Assembly (NCBI RefSeq): GCF_030127145.1
Contig: NZ_CP126158.1
Location: forward strand, 2,764,451 to 2,828,450
Direction of reading: 5' to 3'
Source of the DNA: Halobaculum halobium
Lineage (GTDB): Archaea > Halobacteriota > Halobacteria > Halobacteriales > Haloferacaceae
DNA length: 64,000 bases
Shown here: in pieces, positions 22,056-31,612 of the stretch
Position numbering within the stretch: position 1 is the stretch's first letter
Layout of the letters: each line of letters starts with the position of its first letter
Notes under the pieces: model-generated
The model's input: only the letters and a program-made list of their open reading frames with translations
What the model was told of the DNA's origin: nothing
Database searches by the model: none
Translations under genes and position numbers: made by a program

Positions 22056-23248
22056 GCGACGACCTCCCCGAGACGGTGTACGAGAGTCGCCGCCGCGGCA
22101 ATGGCGGCGGGATGTTTCACCTCGACGAGGAGTGTCGGCAGCTCAAAACGACCGAACCGCGGCCGGTTGCGCTGTCTACGCTCCCGCCGGCGTTCCGCGA
22201 GTGGTGCGGTGTGTGTGGCCCCGACGGGCGAGCACAGCGACCCCCCGAGAACGCCTCGGGGAAGTGCGCGGACTGCGGTCGGCACGTCGGTAAGCCCGCG
22301 CTCGACGAAGAGGGCGTGTGCATCGGATGCCAGTCCGACGACGAGGACGATCGGCGCCTCGTCGCTGACGGTGGTCAGGTCGTCGAGGACGACCGAGAGA
22401 ACGAGTTGGCGCAGGAACCCGCGGAGGAAGCGCGTGTGTCGTTCACGACCGCGGGCGACCCGCTCCGGTCGTTCCTGCGGTACCCGGCGCCGCTCGTGGA
22501 CGAGTGTGTCGCCGTGTTCGACGACGACGGCTTGCAGATCAAGGCCGTTGACGCCCCGAACGTCGGGATGGTGGATGCGTCATTCCCCGCCGAGGGGTTC
22601 AGTCGGTACACTGTCAGCGGCGACGAAGACCAGACCGGTGTGAACCTCAAGCGGTTACGGAAGACCCTGAAGTGGGCGCGAAAGGGTCGCGGGAGCAACG
22701 ACGGCGATCCCGTTGTGGTGGACGTGTTCGACCGCCGGATTCGCGTTCGGATTGTCCGCGAGGACACCCGTATGACGCGGCGCTCGGAGTGGTTCGCGAT
22801 CGACCCCAACAACATGCGACCGCGTCCAAGTTTCCCCGGTCTCGACCTTCCGAACCGTGCCCGTCCGTCCATCGACGCGCTCGGTGACGCGGTCGCCGCG
22901 ATCGACTCTCGGCACGACTACGTCCGCGTCACTCGCGACGGCGAGACGTTGGTCTTGGAGTCGCGGAAGGACGCCGACCCGGACGACGACACGACCGCCG
23001 ACCGCGTGACCATGCTCGGTTGTGCGTGGGACACCCGCGACGACGGCGCGGAAGCGTGCTCGTCGCTGTTCAGCATGGACTATCTCGCCGATATGGTCGA
23101 CGCCCTGAACGCCGCGAAGGCCGACGATGTGACCCTCAAGTGGGGCGACGAGTTCCCAACCGTGCTTCAGTTCCACAACGAGGACTGGGGCCACGAAGGC
23201 CGGTTCATGCTCGCCCCGCGGATCGAAACCGACGAGGACGAACCGTGA
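22052..23248 (+). CDS. zinc-finger / PCNA sliding-clamp fusion
   Basis: 398 aa from ATG 22052. The C-terminal 270 residues are a full PCNA homologue. DECVAVFDDDGLQIKAVD and NVGMVDASF (150-178) match the first-domain strands. WFAIDPNNMRPRPSFPGLDL (247-266) is the interdomain connector where PIP-box clients dock. SSLFSMDYLADMVDALN and then MLAPRIETD end it as in haloarchaeal PCNA. The N-terminal 100 residues add zinc sites: Cys28, CGVC (52-55), CADC (72-75), CIGC (90-93). A Glu/Asp linker joins them. The clamp would tether polymerase or ligase to viral DNA; the zinc part may add DNA or partner binding. Confidence 0.85.
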   Translation: MSDDLPETVYESRRRGNGGGMFHLDEECRQLKTTEPRPVALSTLPPAFREWCGVCGPDGRAQRPPENASGKCADCGRHVGKPALDEEGVCIGCQSDDEDDRRLVADGGQVVEDDRENELAQEPAEEARVSFTTAGDPLRSFLRYPAPLVDECVAVFDDDGLQIKAVDAPNVGMVDASFPAEGFSRYTVSGDEDQTGVNLKRLRKTLKWARKGRGSNDGDPVVVDVFDRRIRVRIVREDTRMTRRSEWFAIDPNNMRPRPSFPGLDLPNRARPSIDALGDAVAAIDSRHDYVRVTRDGETLVLESRKDADPDDDTTADRVTMLGCAWDTRDDGAEACSSLFSMDYLADMVDALNAAKADDVTLKWGDEFPTVLQFHNEDWGHEGRFMLAPRIETDEDEP

Positions 23249-24294
23249 GCGACGCGCCCGACCTCTCTCCCCGGGAAGCCGCCCAACGGTGGCTCGACAA
23301 GCGCGCCGTGTCGCTCGCGGAGCACACCCTGACGGACTACTGGTACCGGCTGAAGCAGTTCGTCGACTGGTGTGAGGAGGAGGAGATCGAGACGATGCGC
23401 GACCTCACGGCGTGGGACATCAACCAGTGGGACGCGAAGCGCGCCGGCGACGATCTCGCCCCGGTCACGCTTCGGAACCACCAGCAGACGGTCCAAGACT
23501 GGTTGCAGTGGGCCAGCGACGTGGGACTCGCTGAGGACGGCGTCGGCGACGCGATCGAGGTGCCCGACATCAACCGCAGCGACCACGTCTCGGAGGTTCG
23601 ACTCGCGCCCGATCGCGGCGAGGCGCTACTCAAGGCGTGGCGCTCGTCGCCGAACCGCGCCTCGAAGCACCATGTCGTGCTCGAGATCCTGTGGACGGTC
23701 GGCTGTCGGATGGGCGGCCTCCGCGGGCTCGACGTGAGCGACGTGGACCGGTCGGCCGGCGTGTTGGAGTTCCGGCACCGGCCGGACGCGGACACTCCGC
23801 TGAAGAACGGCGTTGAGGGCGAGCGCGACGTTGGCATTCCCGACGCGACGGTCGAGGTGTTGGACGAGTGGATCAGCGTGCAGCGGCCGCAGGTTCGCGA
23901 CGACCACGGTCGGGCGCCGCTGCTTCCGACGACGCACGGCCGCGTTTCGTTGACGACGCTACGGAACTGGTGCTACTACGCGACCGTTCCCTGTCGTTAC
24001 CAGGACTGCCCTCACGGCGAGAAGCAAGCGACGTGCGACTGGTTCGCGGGTCGCGGCGCCTCACAGTGCCCGTCCTCGCGGTCACCGCATCAGGTCCGCT
24101 CGGGGAGCATCAGCTGGCAACGTAACCGCGGCCTCGGCGTCGAGGCCGTCGCGCGCCGTGTGAACGCGAGCGTCGCCGTGATCGAACAGCACTACGACCA
24201 TCCGACGAAGCGCGAGGAGTTCCGCGAACGCGAGTCGCACCTCATCGACTCGTTGGATCTTGAGGCCGACGAACACCACGGTGAGACGCTATGA
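23245..24294 (+). CDS. int: tyrosine integrase
   Basis: 349 aa from GTG 23245, coupled to the PCNA gene. The N-terminal SAM-like core-binding domain occupies about residues 1-110. In the catalytic domain: Arg155 (GCRMGG), a Lys at 187, H282-x2-R285 (SPHQVRS) and nucleophile Tyr317 (IEQHYDHP). A Cys/His insert (CRYQDCPH...CDWF...C, residues 250-275) is typical of haloarchaeal integrases and may bind zinc. It exchanges strands at the 13-bp core in tRNA-Val. Its stop lies 8 nt before the next core, so the gene stays whole on integration. Confidence 0.92.
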   Translation: MSDAPDLSPREAAQRWLDKRAVSLAEHTLTDYWYRLKQFVDWCEEEEIETMRDLTAWDINQWDAKRAGDDLAPVTLRNHQQTVQDWLQWASDVGLAEDGVGDAIEVPDINRSDHVSEVRLAPDRGEALLKAWRSSPNRASKHHVVLEILWTVGCRMGGLRGLDVSDVDRSAGVLEFRHRPDADTPLKNGVEGERDVGIPDATVEVLDEWISVQRPQVRDDHGRAPLLPTTHGRVSLTTLRNWCYYATVPCRYQDCPHGEKQATCDWFAGRGASQCPSSRSPHQVRSGSISWQRNRGLGVEAVARRVNASVAVIEQHYDHPTKREEFRERESHLIDSLDLEADEHHGETL

Positions 24295-24302
24295 TCGGAA
24301 AA

Positions 24303-24315
24303 CCGCCCCAACCCA
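24303..24315 (+). repeat. att core at the copy 1 / copy 2 junction
   Basis: Same 13 bp as at 2410, but the left flank is viral (gatcggaaaa), not tRNA. This is the uninterrupted attP arrangement of a circular viral genome. Confidence 0.88.
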
Positions 24316-24379
24316 CTTCTGACCCTATCACGAATCGACAGCCGGTAGCCTCTTCCTTATCCCACGGAGGTGAACGGCG

Positions 24380-24505
24380 GTGAGCCGCACCCGTCGCGTC
24401 GATTTGTCGGCGCTTCCCGCGCCGATCTGCACGGTCTGCGGCTCCCCGATTGGTGAGGACGATCAGCGGTGTCCGGCTCTCGATGATGGGAGGTGTTCTC
24501 CGTGA
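24380..24505 (+). CDS. small zinc-ribbon protein (copy 2)
   Basis: Counterpart of the 41-aa CTVC protein at 2487, unchanged. Confidence 0.6.
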   Translation: MSRTRRVDLSALPAPICTVCGSPIGEDDQRCPALDDGRCSP

Positions 24506-24609
24506 GCTACTGCCCGAGCTGCGGCTCCCGACTCGTTACACGGACGCCGTTTGGCAGCGGGATCCCGCGCCGCGTCTGTCCCGAGTGTCCTGGAGGTGAC
24601 GAACGGTGA
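24502..24609 (+). CDS. small zinc-ribbon protein, 35 aa (copy 2)
   Basis: Counterpart of 2609-2716; CPSC and CPEC retained. Confidence 0.6.
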   Translation: MSYCPSCGSRLVTRTPFGSGIPRRVCPECPGGDER

Positions 24610-25082
24610 GCACCGACGACCGCCGCACGCTTCCAGACGCGGCCGAGGTGACGGTCTCCGACGCCGTCAGCGGCGACGTGCTCGATTTCGAGGCCGCGAT
24701 GGGCGGTACCTCGTGGGACCGCGCCGACGGCCTGCACGCGCTCATCGAGCGGGCGAGCACCTACGGCTGGCGTGTGTCTCTCCCGGACGGAGAGGACGCA
24801 CACAGCGTCGCCCTCGCGGACGAGAGCGGCGCGTTCGTCGGTTGGTGCGACTGCGAGGGCTATCACTGGAACGACGGGCCATGCGCTCATCTCTGCACGC
24901 TTCGCAAGGCCGCGTTCATCGGCGGCGAGACGACGACCGGCGAGCGCGTCCGGATCGCGTCGACCGCCGTCGAGGACACACCGTCAGGTGAGGCCCTACC
25001 GGACGGCGGCCACCAGATCGATCGGGCGCTTCGAGAGGATGCCGTCGGCGACCGCCGCGTCGGCGGGGAGGGTCGCAGATGA
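24606..25082 (+). CDS. SWIM zinc-finger protein (copy 2)
   Basis: Same predicted 158-aa protein as 2713-3189. Confidence 0.7.
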   Translation: MSTDDRRTLPDAAEVTVSDAVSGDVLDFEAAMGGTSWDRADGLHALIERASTYGWRVSLPDGEDAHSVALADESGAFVGWCDCEGYHWNDGPCAHLCTLRKAAFIGGETTTGERVRIASTAVEDTPSGEALPDGGHQIDRALREDAVGDRRVGGEGRR

Positions 25083-25274
25083 CGGATCGGCCGTTCGCGA
25101 CCGTCTCGGCCCGTCAGCGACGGCGGTTCCGGCGGTCCTCGCGAGCGCGCACACCCGAGGGCGCGCACGAACCCCGCGCTACCCCCTCCCCGGGGGTGTG
25201 TAGCGGAGGCCCGTTCCCCGTCGCCGTCTGCGTATTACACGAACACCAACCTGCTACACACGGAGGCTATCTGA
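25079..25274 (+). pseudogene. basic 65-aa ORF, frame lost (copy 2)
   Basis: Two Gs are missing from the G7 run near 25190, so the ORF no longer stops and opens into the RHH gene in frame. Copies 1 and 3 agree on the longer run. Confidence 0.35.
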
Positions 25275-25783
25275 TGCCTCGCAACCAACAGAGTAAGAGC
25301 AACGACAGCGCGCAGTTGTCCGTCCGGTGCGACGCCGAACTGAAGGAGGACTACCAGGACGTGCTCGACGAGCGCGGCGACAGCATGAGCGACGACCTCC
25401 GCCGACACATGGAGGCCGTCGTTCGACGCGAGCGCGGTCGCGACACCTCCGACGAGTTCCGTCCCGACGACGACACACTGGCGCGCGTCTACGACGCCCT
25501 GCTGGCGTTCGCGAACGAGGACCTGAAGCTGACCCTCGACCACTACGACAGCGCGGTCGCCAACGAGGCCGACGTGAAGAAGGGGAGTCTCGATGCCTTC
25601 ACCCACCGGCTCCAGCGAGAGGGCTACGTGAACCTGTCCGGCGACGGGCCGAGCGTCCGGCACTCGAAGACCTACGTCCGGGTGAAGCCGCCCGCGGCCG
25701 ACCCCGACGAGTGGATCCACCGGCACCGGACCGTGGCCGAGCGCCGAGAGGCGCGGCGTGGGGGTGTTCCCGCCGATGACTGA
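25274..25783 (+). CDS. RHH DNA-binding protein (copy 2)
   Basis: Same 169-aa product as 3383-3892; its own ATG and Shine-Dalgarno are intact despite the upstream frameshift. Confidence 0.6.
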   Translation: MPRNQQSKSNDSAQLSVRCDAELKEDYQDVLDERGDSMSDDLRRHMEAVVRRERGRDTSDEFRPDDDTLARVYDALLAFANEDLKLTLDHYDSAVANEADVKKGSLDAFTHRLQREGYVNLSGDGPSVRHSKTYVRVKPPAADPDEWIHRHRTVAERREARRGGVPADD

Positions 25784-26087
25784 TGATCACAACGCGGGAG
25801 GTTCTCAACTCGCGCTCGACGACCATTACTGTCCGTCGCACGAGTCGCTACGTGCCGCCATCACGCCATCTGAGACCGGGAAATGCCTGCGGCTGGAGAG
25901 TCCCCACGGGACACTCTCGTGGGTTCTTCAGAGCGCCAACGGCAACATGTGGCGCGTTGCTGAGTTCAACAACCAGTGGAAGAAGACGTCCATCGGATTC
26001 GCGATCAATCGCGTGAACAGTAACGGGCGCTGGAACTGGAGCTACGTGCCGCTGTCGGACATCGAGGTGGAACCATGGGCGATATAG
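25776..26087 (+). CDS. hypothetical 103-aa protein (copy 2)
   Basis: Same product as 3885-4196. Confidence 0.55.
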   Translation: MTDDHNAGGSQLALDDHYCPSHESLRAAITPSETGKCLRLESPHGTLSWVLQSANGNMWRVAEFNNQWKKTSIGFAINRVNSNGRWNWSYVPLSDIEVEPWAI

Positions 26088-27568
26088 ACGAATCTGGAGG
26101 TTCTCACCTGACCGCCGTGGACCTGTTCTGCGGCGCTGGAGGATTCAGCCACGGGCTCGCACTCGAATGCGAAAATCTCGGCTACGACGTGCGACTGATC
26201 GCCGTCAACCACGACGACGACGCGATCGCGACGCACAAGCGGAACCACCCGTGGGCCGAGCATCACAACGCGAAAGTCGAGGAGCTGCACCCGCCGAAGG
26301 TCGTTGGTGACGACGACGTGGACCTGCTCGTCGCCGGCCCGGAGTGTACGCACTTCAGCAGAGCCCACGGATCGCAACCCGTCTCCGAACAGCGCCGCGC
26401 GAGCCCGTGGCACGTCGTCGACTGGGTTCAGAAGACGCAACCCGAGGCGGTCCTCGTCGAGAACGTCCCGGAACTGAAGTCGTGGGGACCGATCGACGAC
26501 GACGGGAAGCCGACGCGAAACGGCGAGACGTTCGAGGCGTGGGTCGACGTGATCCACTCGCTCGGCTACTCGGTCGACTACGACGTGCTGAACGCCGCCG
26601 ACTACGGCGACACGACTTCGCGGCGTCGGCTGTTCGTCGTCGCCCGCCGTGGCGGTCGTGCTACCCACCCGGAACCAACACACGCGGAGTCGCCCGGCGA
26701 GGACCGCGATCCGTGGCGGTCGGCCGCTGAAGTGATCGACTGGAGCGACCGCGGATCGTCCATCTGGACGCGCTCGCGGCCACTCTCGAACAACACGATG
26801 CAGCGGATCGCACAGGGTATCCGCGACCACTGTGACGACGACCTCGCCGACTACGCGGACGTGGTCGCCGGGATCGGCCCCGACGACATCGAACGGATGC
26901 AGGAGGATGTCGTTTCGGTCGACGACCTACCCGACGCGCTCGACGAACGCGACGAGCCGTTTCTCGTGTCCGCGACGGCGTCCGCGGCGACCGACGGCGG
27001 AACTCGGATGGTGATGGGCCAGCAGTCGAACGCCCGTGCTCTCGACGCCGACACGGAGCCGGTGCCGACGATCGCGACGCGCGGCGCCGTTCACTTCATC
27101 GAAGCGCAGCCGTTGAAGCCGCGGAACCTGCCGGCTCGCGGGCTTCACTCGAACGCGACCTACGAGGCAGACGACCGGCCGCTTCACACGGTGACGGCAA
27201 GCAACCACGACGGGCACCTGGTCTCGCCGTTCCTCGTCGAATACTACGGGAACAGCGACACGGCACCCGTCGACGAGCCGTTGCCGACGGTGACGACGAA
27301 GGATCGGCACGCGCTGTGCGTTCCGAACCTCTCACCGCTGGGGCTCGGGCTCCGGTACCGGATGCTCCAGCCGCGGGAACTCGCCGCGGCACAGGGCTTC
27401 CCGAGCGACTACGAGTTTGTCGGCGACACGAAGGCGTCGAGGACGGCACAGATCGGGAACGCTGTCCCCGTGAACCTTGCCCGGGCACTGGTCAACGAGG
27501 CCCTCACGTCGACGGCCCCGAGTCTGAACAGCTACGGCAGTCCCGAGGAGGCTCCGGCGGATGACTGA
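26075..27568 (+). CDS. DNA (cytosine-5-)methyltransferase (copy 2)
   Basis: Same 497-aa enzyme as 4184-5677, with catalytic Cys91 and all motifs. Confidence 0.9.
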   Translation: MGDIDESGGSHLTAVDLFCGAGGFSHGLALECENLGYDVRLIAVNHDDDAIATHKRNHPWAEHHNAKVEELHPPKVVGDDDVDLLVAGPECTHFSRAHGSQPVSEQRRASPWHVVDWVQKTQPEAVLVENVPELKSWGPIDDDGKPTRNGETFEAWVDVIHSLGYSVDYDVLNAADYGDTTSRRRLFVVARRGGRATHPEPTHAESPGEDRDPWRSAAEVIDWSDRGSSIWTRSRPLSNNTMQRIAQGIRDHCDDDLADYADVVAGIGPDDIERMQEDVVSVDDLPDALDERDEPFLVSATASAATDGGTRMVMGQQSNARALDADTEPVPTIATRGAVHFIEAQPLKPRNLPARGLHSNATYEADDRPLHTVTASNHDGHLVSPFLVEYYGNSDTAPVDEPLPTVTTKDRHALCVPNLSPLGLGLRYRMLQPRELAAAQGFPSDYEFVGDTKASRTAQIGNAVPVNLARALVNEALTSTAPSLNSYGSPEEAPADD

Positions 27569-27710
27569 GCCGGATGCAGTAGACGACACAGATATTCCTC
27601 AGTCGCGGATCCGCTGTCTCGGCTGCGGGAACATCGAGAACAGCGTGAAAGAGCACCGCCGGCACATGGCCCGTGCGGATCACCTCGACCACGGCGAGAC
27701 CTACCTGTAG
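27561..27710 (+). CDS. C2H2 mini-protein (copy 2)
   Basis: Counterpart of 5670-5819; finger residues unchanged. Confidence 0.65.
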   Translation: MTEPDAVDDTDIPQSRIRCLGCGNIENSVKEHRRHMARADHLDHGETYL

Positions 27711-27809
27711 GCCCCGCCGGCGACTCCTTCTTACGGTCGCAAGTGATTAATTCCATAGCTGAATACATCACTAACAAGACTTGTAGGCAAAACCACCGTT
27801 CACGCGAAC

Positions 27810-28043
27810 ATGGGAGTGCAAACACTCCACGAGAAGCAGAACGGAACCCAGCGAACGTATCACGTCGTTTCTGTCGAAGACGCGACCGGCAAGACGTTCC
27901 CGCACACCTTCGAGGACACCGCGGACGGAATCGAGTACCGCGGCGCCGGTGAGCCCGGCGAGATCGACGAGCGCGACGACGCGCCCGCCTCGGCCGTCTC
28001 GACGTTGGAAGCGTACACCGGCGAGGAGCTGGGCGATGACTGA
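27810..28043 (+). CDS. hypothetical acidic 77-aa protein (copy 2)
   Basis: Same product as 5919-6152; the preceding 99-bp gap is also conserved. Confidence 0.55.
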   Translation: MGVQTLHEKQNGTQRTYHVVSVEDATGKTFPHTFEDTADGIEYRGAGEPGEIDERDDAPASAVSTLEAYTGEELGDD

Positions 28044-28251
28044 CGCATGGACGTTGGTGTGGGCCTACGGAACGGCCGGCATCCTCGGCCTCAACGTCGG
28101 TGCGATGTTGGTCGCGAGGTTCCCGACAGACCCGCTCGGCTACTGGGGCGGGGTCGGTCAGGGGATCGCGCTGGCGCTACTCGCCGTCGGGATGCTCGGT
28201 CAGTATGTCACCCTCATCGAAGAGTCGGATACGGAGGGTATCAATGCCTGA
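28036..28251 (+). CDS. two-span membrane protein (copy 2)
   Basis: Same product as 6145-6360. Confidence 0.55.
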   Translation: MTDAWTLVWAYGTAGILGLNVGAMLVARFPTDPLGYWGGVGQGIALALLAVGMLGQYVTLIEESDTEGINA

Positions 28252-28405
28252 GACGTACGAACAGGCCAAGGAGGCAGGCGTTCGGACGCCGGGCTGGGAC
28301 TGCGCCAACTGCGGCCGGCCGGGCTTCGAGCACGAGATGGAGCAGACCCGCGACGGCGAGGGGCGGATCTGCTATCGATACATCTGTCCGGGTGGTGAGA
28401 CATGA
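28244..28405 (+). CDS. zinc-ribbon mini-protein (copy 2)
   Basis: Same product as 6353-6514. Confidence 0.55.
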   Translation: MPETYEQAKEAGVRTPGWDCANCGRPGFEHEMEQTRDGEGRICYRYICPGGET

Positions 28406-28533
28406 CCTGCTTCAGCGGGCCGTTCATCGCCGCAGGGTGTGCAGCGGCTATCACGTTTGCCGTTGTAGTCACGCTGTTCTGGCTGATCATCGGCGCCGCG
28501 GTAACGCTGGCAGCGATGGAGGGGCCGACGTGA
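28402..28533 (+). CDS. single-span mini-protein (copy 2)
   Basis: Counterpart of 6511-6642. Confidence 0.55.
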   Translation: MTCFSGPFIAAGCAAAITFAVVVTLFWLIIGAAVTLAAMEGPT

Positions 28534-29560
28534 GCGAGGCCGTCGAGTTCGGCTCGAAGGCGGCTGCGGACCGCGCTCGCGAGGAGCACGCCGATCTCGT
28601 TTGTCCCGTGGACGACGACAAGCGGATGCGGACGGTCCACTTCGTCAGCGACACGCCCGACACGCTCCTTGACCGACTCCGCGCCGAGGCCGACGAGGGA
28701 ACCGCCCAGCGCGAGGACCGCGGCCCCGGTCAGGTCGACCTAACCGACGCCGAACGCGGGCGCCTCGACTTCTCGAAAGGCCGGGCAAACGTGCTCTGGG
28801 CGCGCTCTATCAAGGGACTGGCCGCCCGCCACGGTGTGAGCGACTGGACGAGCTACGTCGACCCGACCCTCACGGTCGACGAGCACCGCGAGGTGATGGA
28901 GAACGCCGGCCAAGAGGGCGGCGGCGCCCGCGCCGATCCGGACCAGCGCGACGCCGACCGGGAGGCGAACGCAGCCGCCACCGAGCAGGCCGAAGGCTGC
29001 AACCACGCCCGCGGCCACTGCGAGCACGGCGACCCCGACGCCTGCGAGTTCCTCCAAGAGGCGTGTGGGTACTCGGAGGCGGAGGTATCCGACCTGCTCA
29101 CGGAGCCGGACCCAGCACCCGGAGACGGGCCGACCGACGACGATGCCAGCCCGCTATCGCCGCCGGACGATCTCGAGGAGCGCGTGTCGGTGCGTACCTC
29201 CGGTCGGTCCGGGGCTATCTCAACGCGACCGACGCTGTCGCCGAGCACATCGAGAAGCTGCGCGAGTCGCTGGAGCACGCGAACGACGCGGCGCGGGCGG
29301 TGAACGGCATCCGAACCGACGCGGGGCTGGAGCCGATCCACTTCACGAAGCTGGAGGATGCGAACGCCGACCTCACGGATCTTGTGCGGATGGTCGCGAC
29401 GACCTGCGAGGAGTGCCATGCAGACCACTCCGAACACGGTCACGACGTGACCGCCGGCGACCGCGAGGACGTACGAGAGGCGGCCGTCGACGGTGCGGGT
29501 TCGACGCCCGTCGGCGTGAGTGACGAAACCGAACGAGCAGCTACGGAGGCAGACACATGA
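28530..29560 (+). pseudogene. Cys/His-rich protein, frameshifted (copy 2)
   Basis: One G is missing at about 29176 (ctcgaggagcg in place of ctcgagggagcg). The N-terminal two thirds and the helical C-terminal domain are each intact but in different frames. Copies 1 and 3 are unbroken, so a consensus error is likely. Confidence 0.7.
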
Positions 29561-29757
29561 CACAGATCACGATCAGCGACCCGACCGAGGTACAGGCAGG
29601 CTACTGGAGCGCCGAGATTGTCGAGGATGGCGACCTCATCGCAGAAGCGCACCTCTCGCCCGATACGCTCCCGGACTTCGACGACCCGCGCGAGTTCCGT
29701 GAGTTCCTCGAAGCGATGGCTGAGGGCGTCGGTGCGGCCGAGCACATGGACCTATGA
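29557..29757 (+). CDS. hypothetical acidic 66-aa protein (copy 2)
   Basis: Same product as 7667-7867. Confidence 0.55.
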   Translation: MTQITISDPTEVQAGYWSAEIVEDGDLIAEAHLSPDTLPDFDDPREFREFLEAMAEGVGAAEHMDL

Positions 29758-30440
29758 GCGGCCACACCTGCCCAGCCGACGACTGCGATTTCGGCACTGG
29801 CGAGTTCAAGACCGCGAACAGTGTCCGCTCGCACATCAACGCGATGAGCGACGATCCCCACGCCGACAAGGAGGCGCTGCGAGCCGAGCTCGAAGCTCAA
29901 GAGCCGGGCGACGAGGGGGGCGACGAAGGGGTCGAAAGCGCCCCCGAGGGCCCCGCTACCGAGTCCCCGGCCGAGGAGAGCGGGGAGAAGGGCGAAGAAC
30001 AGGGCGGAGAGGGGCGCGAGAGCGCCGAATCCGAGGCGACCGAAGCGGCCCCTGAAGGGGGTGCTACCGACGACAGCATGGCAACCGACGACGAGTACCA
30101 ACAGCAGCAGGGGAACAGCGAAGGCGAATCGAGCGACGGCAGCGCTTCGGAAGGCGATTCCGAAGGCGACGAGAGCGGCGCCGGAGGGGGCGCTTCAGGG
30201 GCGGAAGCGGCCGCCGCTGGGGGCCTGCTTGCCGGCTCTATCGGCGGGGTGTCCCCTCCACTCTTGCTCGGGCTGGCCCTTGGGGCGGTGCTCTTGGTGC
30301 TCCTCGTCACCGCCGACGGTGGCGGAGGCGAATCAGGCGATCCAGCCGGCTCAAGCGGCGCGGAAGGGGCGGAACCGGGGGGCGCTGAAGCGGCCCCTGA
30401 AGCCGGTGCCGGCGAGTCCGGGGGTGGTCTGACCGCATGA
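29754..30440 (+). CDS. zinc-finger/acidic-repeat membrane protein (copy 2)
   Basis: Same 228-aa product as 7864-8550; the G runs keep their copy 1 length here. Confidence 0.6.
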   Translation: MSGHTCPADDCDFGTGEFKTANSVRSHINAMSDDPHADKEALRAELEAQEPGDEGGDEGVESAPEGPATESPAEESGEKGEEQGGEGRESAESEATEAAPEGGATDDSMATDDEYQQQQGNSEGESSDGSASEGDSEGDESGAGGGASGAEAAAAGGLLAGSIGGVSPPLLLGLALGAVLLVLLVTADGGGGESGDPAGSSGAEGAEPGGAEAAPEAGAGESGGGLTA

Positions 30441-31053
30441 GCGACCCCGAAGAGCAAGCCGAATCCCCAGACGGCAGGGCTGAAGAGAGCGCCGACGAGG
30501 GGGCGCCCGAGGGGCCGAAAGCGCCCCTGAAGGGGCCGCTACCGAGGGCGGTAGCGACACCGGCGACGAACAGCCGGACATCGAGAGCGACGAGCAGGCG
30601 ATCGTCCCCAGCGACATCGACCCCGACGATGTTGAGGCGGAGGCCGGTGCCGACGACGAGAACGAGAGCGAGGACGCCGGCGACGACGCCGCCGAACCGA
30701 CCGAGCCGGGCAGCATGGCGGACGATGCGAACCCGGATGCGTCGGTCGCGAAGGCTGGCGAGATGTACGTCTCGGTCGTCAAGTCCGTGACCAACGCCCA
30801 GATCCGCAAGCACGGCGGCGAGAACGAGCTGGGGCGCGACCACTTCGAGCAGTACGACCTCGCGGACCACTTCAACGAGACGATGGACATGATGGGCGTC
30901 GGGAGCGACCTCGAACCGCACGAGGCGCTACTGTTCGCTACGGTCCTGTCGATGGGCGACGGCCTCACTCGTGAGACGGACGTTCTCGACAAGCAGATCG
31001 ACCGGCTGATGGAGAAGGCGATGGGCGGAACCGGGGGTGAGGCGGCCGCATGA
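30437..31053 (+). pseudogene. acidic repeat protein, frameshifted (copy 2)
   Basis: A G5 run is G4 at about 30511-30514. The folded C-terminal part remains open from ATG 30715. Confidence 0.65.
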
Positions 31054-31612
31054 GGGGGATCAGAAACCGCGCCGTCCGCAAGATGATGGCGAAGCTCAAG
31101 GAGATGGGCGCGATCGACCACCTGACCGGCATCATCGCCGGCGCCGAACACGAGGTACTGACCGCCGCCAAGCGCCTGGAGGACGCCACCGACCAGGACG
31201 TGATCGGCGAGGTGCCGGCCGTCGAGATGCGCCGAGACTCGCTCGAAGCAATGATCGACGCGATGGCCGGCGGCTCGTTCGACGACCTCTGGCTCGAAAA
31301 CGTCGCGCCCGAACTCCTCGACACCACCGACGGCGTCGAGGGTATCTCGGCGCCGACGCCGACGAGTGGGAGGCGCAGATCGCCCGCTGGGCGGAGACGT
31401 ACCGAGAAGGCGGCGCCGAGGGCTCCGACCGAGCGCTCGCCGACCACCACGTTCGGAACAAGTGGGGCGTGGACCTCGCGACGTTCGAGGATCGCGTTGT
31501 CGAGTTCGACGGAGGAGAGGCGGCCGAACGACTGTTCGCAGCGAACTTCCGCGCCGCCTGTACGGTCATCCACAACGCCGCAGACGAGCTGGAGGGCGAC
31601 GCGGATGAGTGA
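31050..31612 (+). pseudogene. helical 187-aa protein, frameshifted (copy 2)
   Basis: One G is missing at about 31340-31342 (gagggtatc for gaggggtatc). Sequence on both sides matches copy 1. Confidence 0.65.

Larger units (their letters stand above)
2410..24302 (+). mobile_element. integrated tailless-virus-like provirus, copy 1 (complete)
   Basis: A 21,893-bp unit from the att core inside tRNA-Val to the base before the next core. It carries its own tyrosine integrase at the right end, a packaging ATPase, capsid/membrane/spike candidates, a solo DNA methyltransferase, a PCNA fusion and glycan-modifying cargo. There are no rRNA, ribosomal or metabolic genes inside. It is followed directly by a second copy in the same orientation. 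Confidence 0.93.

Noticed and set aside
24295..24320. Second tRNA gene at the internal junctions
   Set aside because: Only the 13-bp 3' end is present; upstream sequence is integrase coding DNA with no D or anticodon arm.
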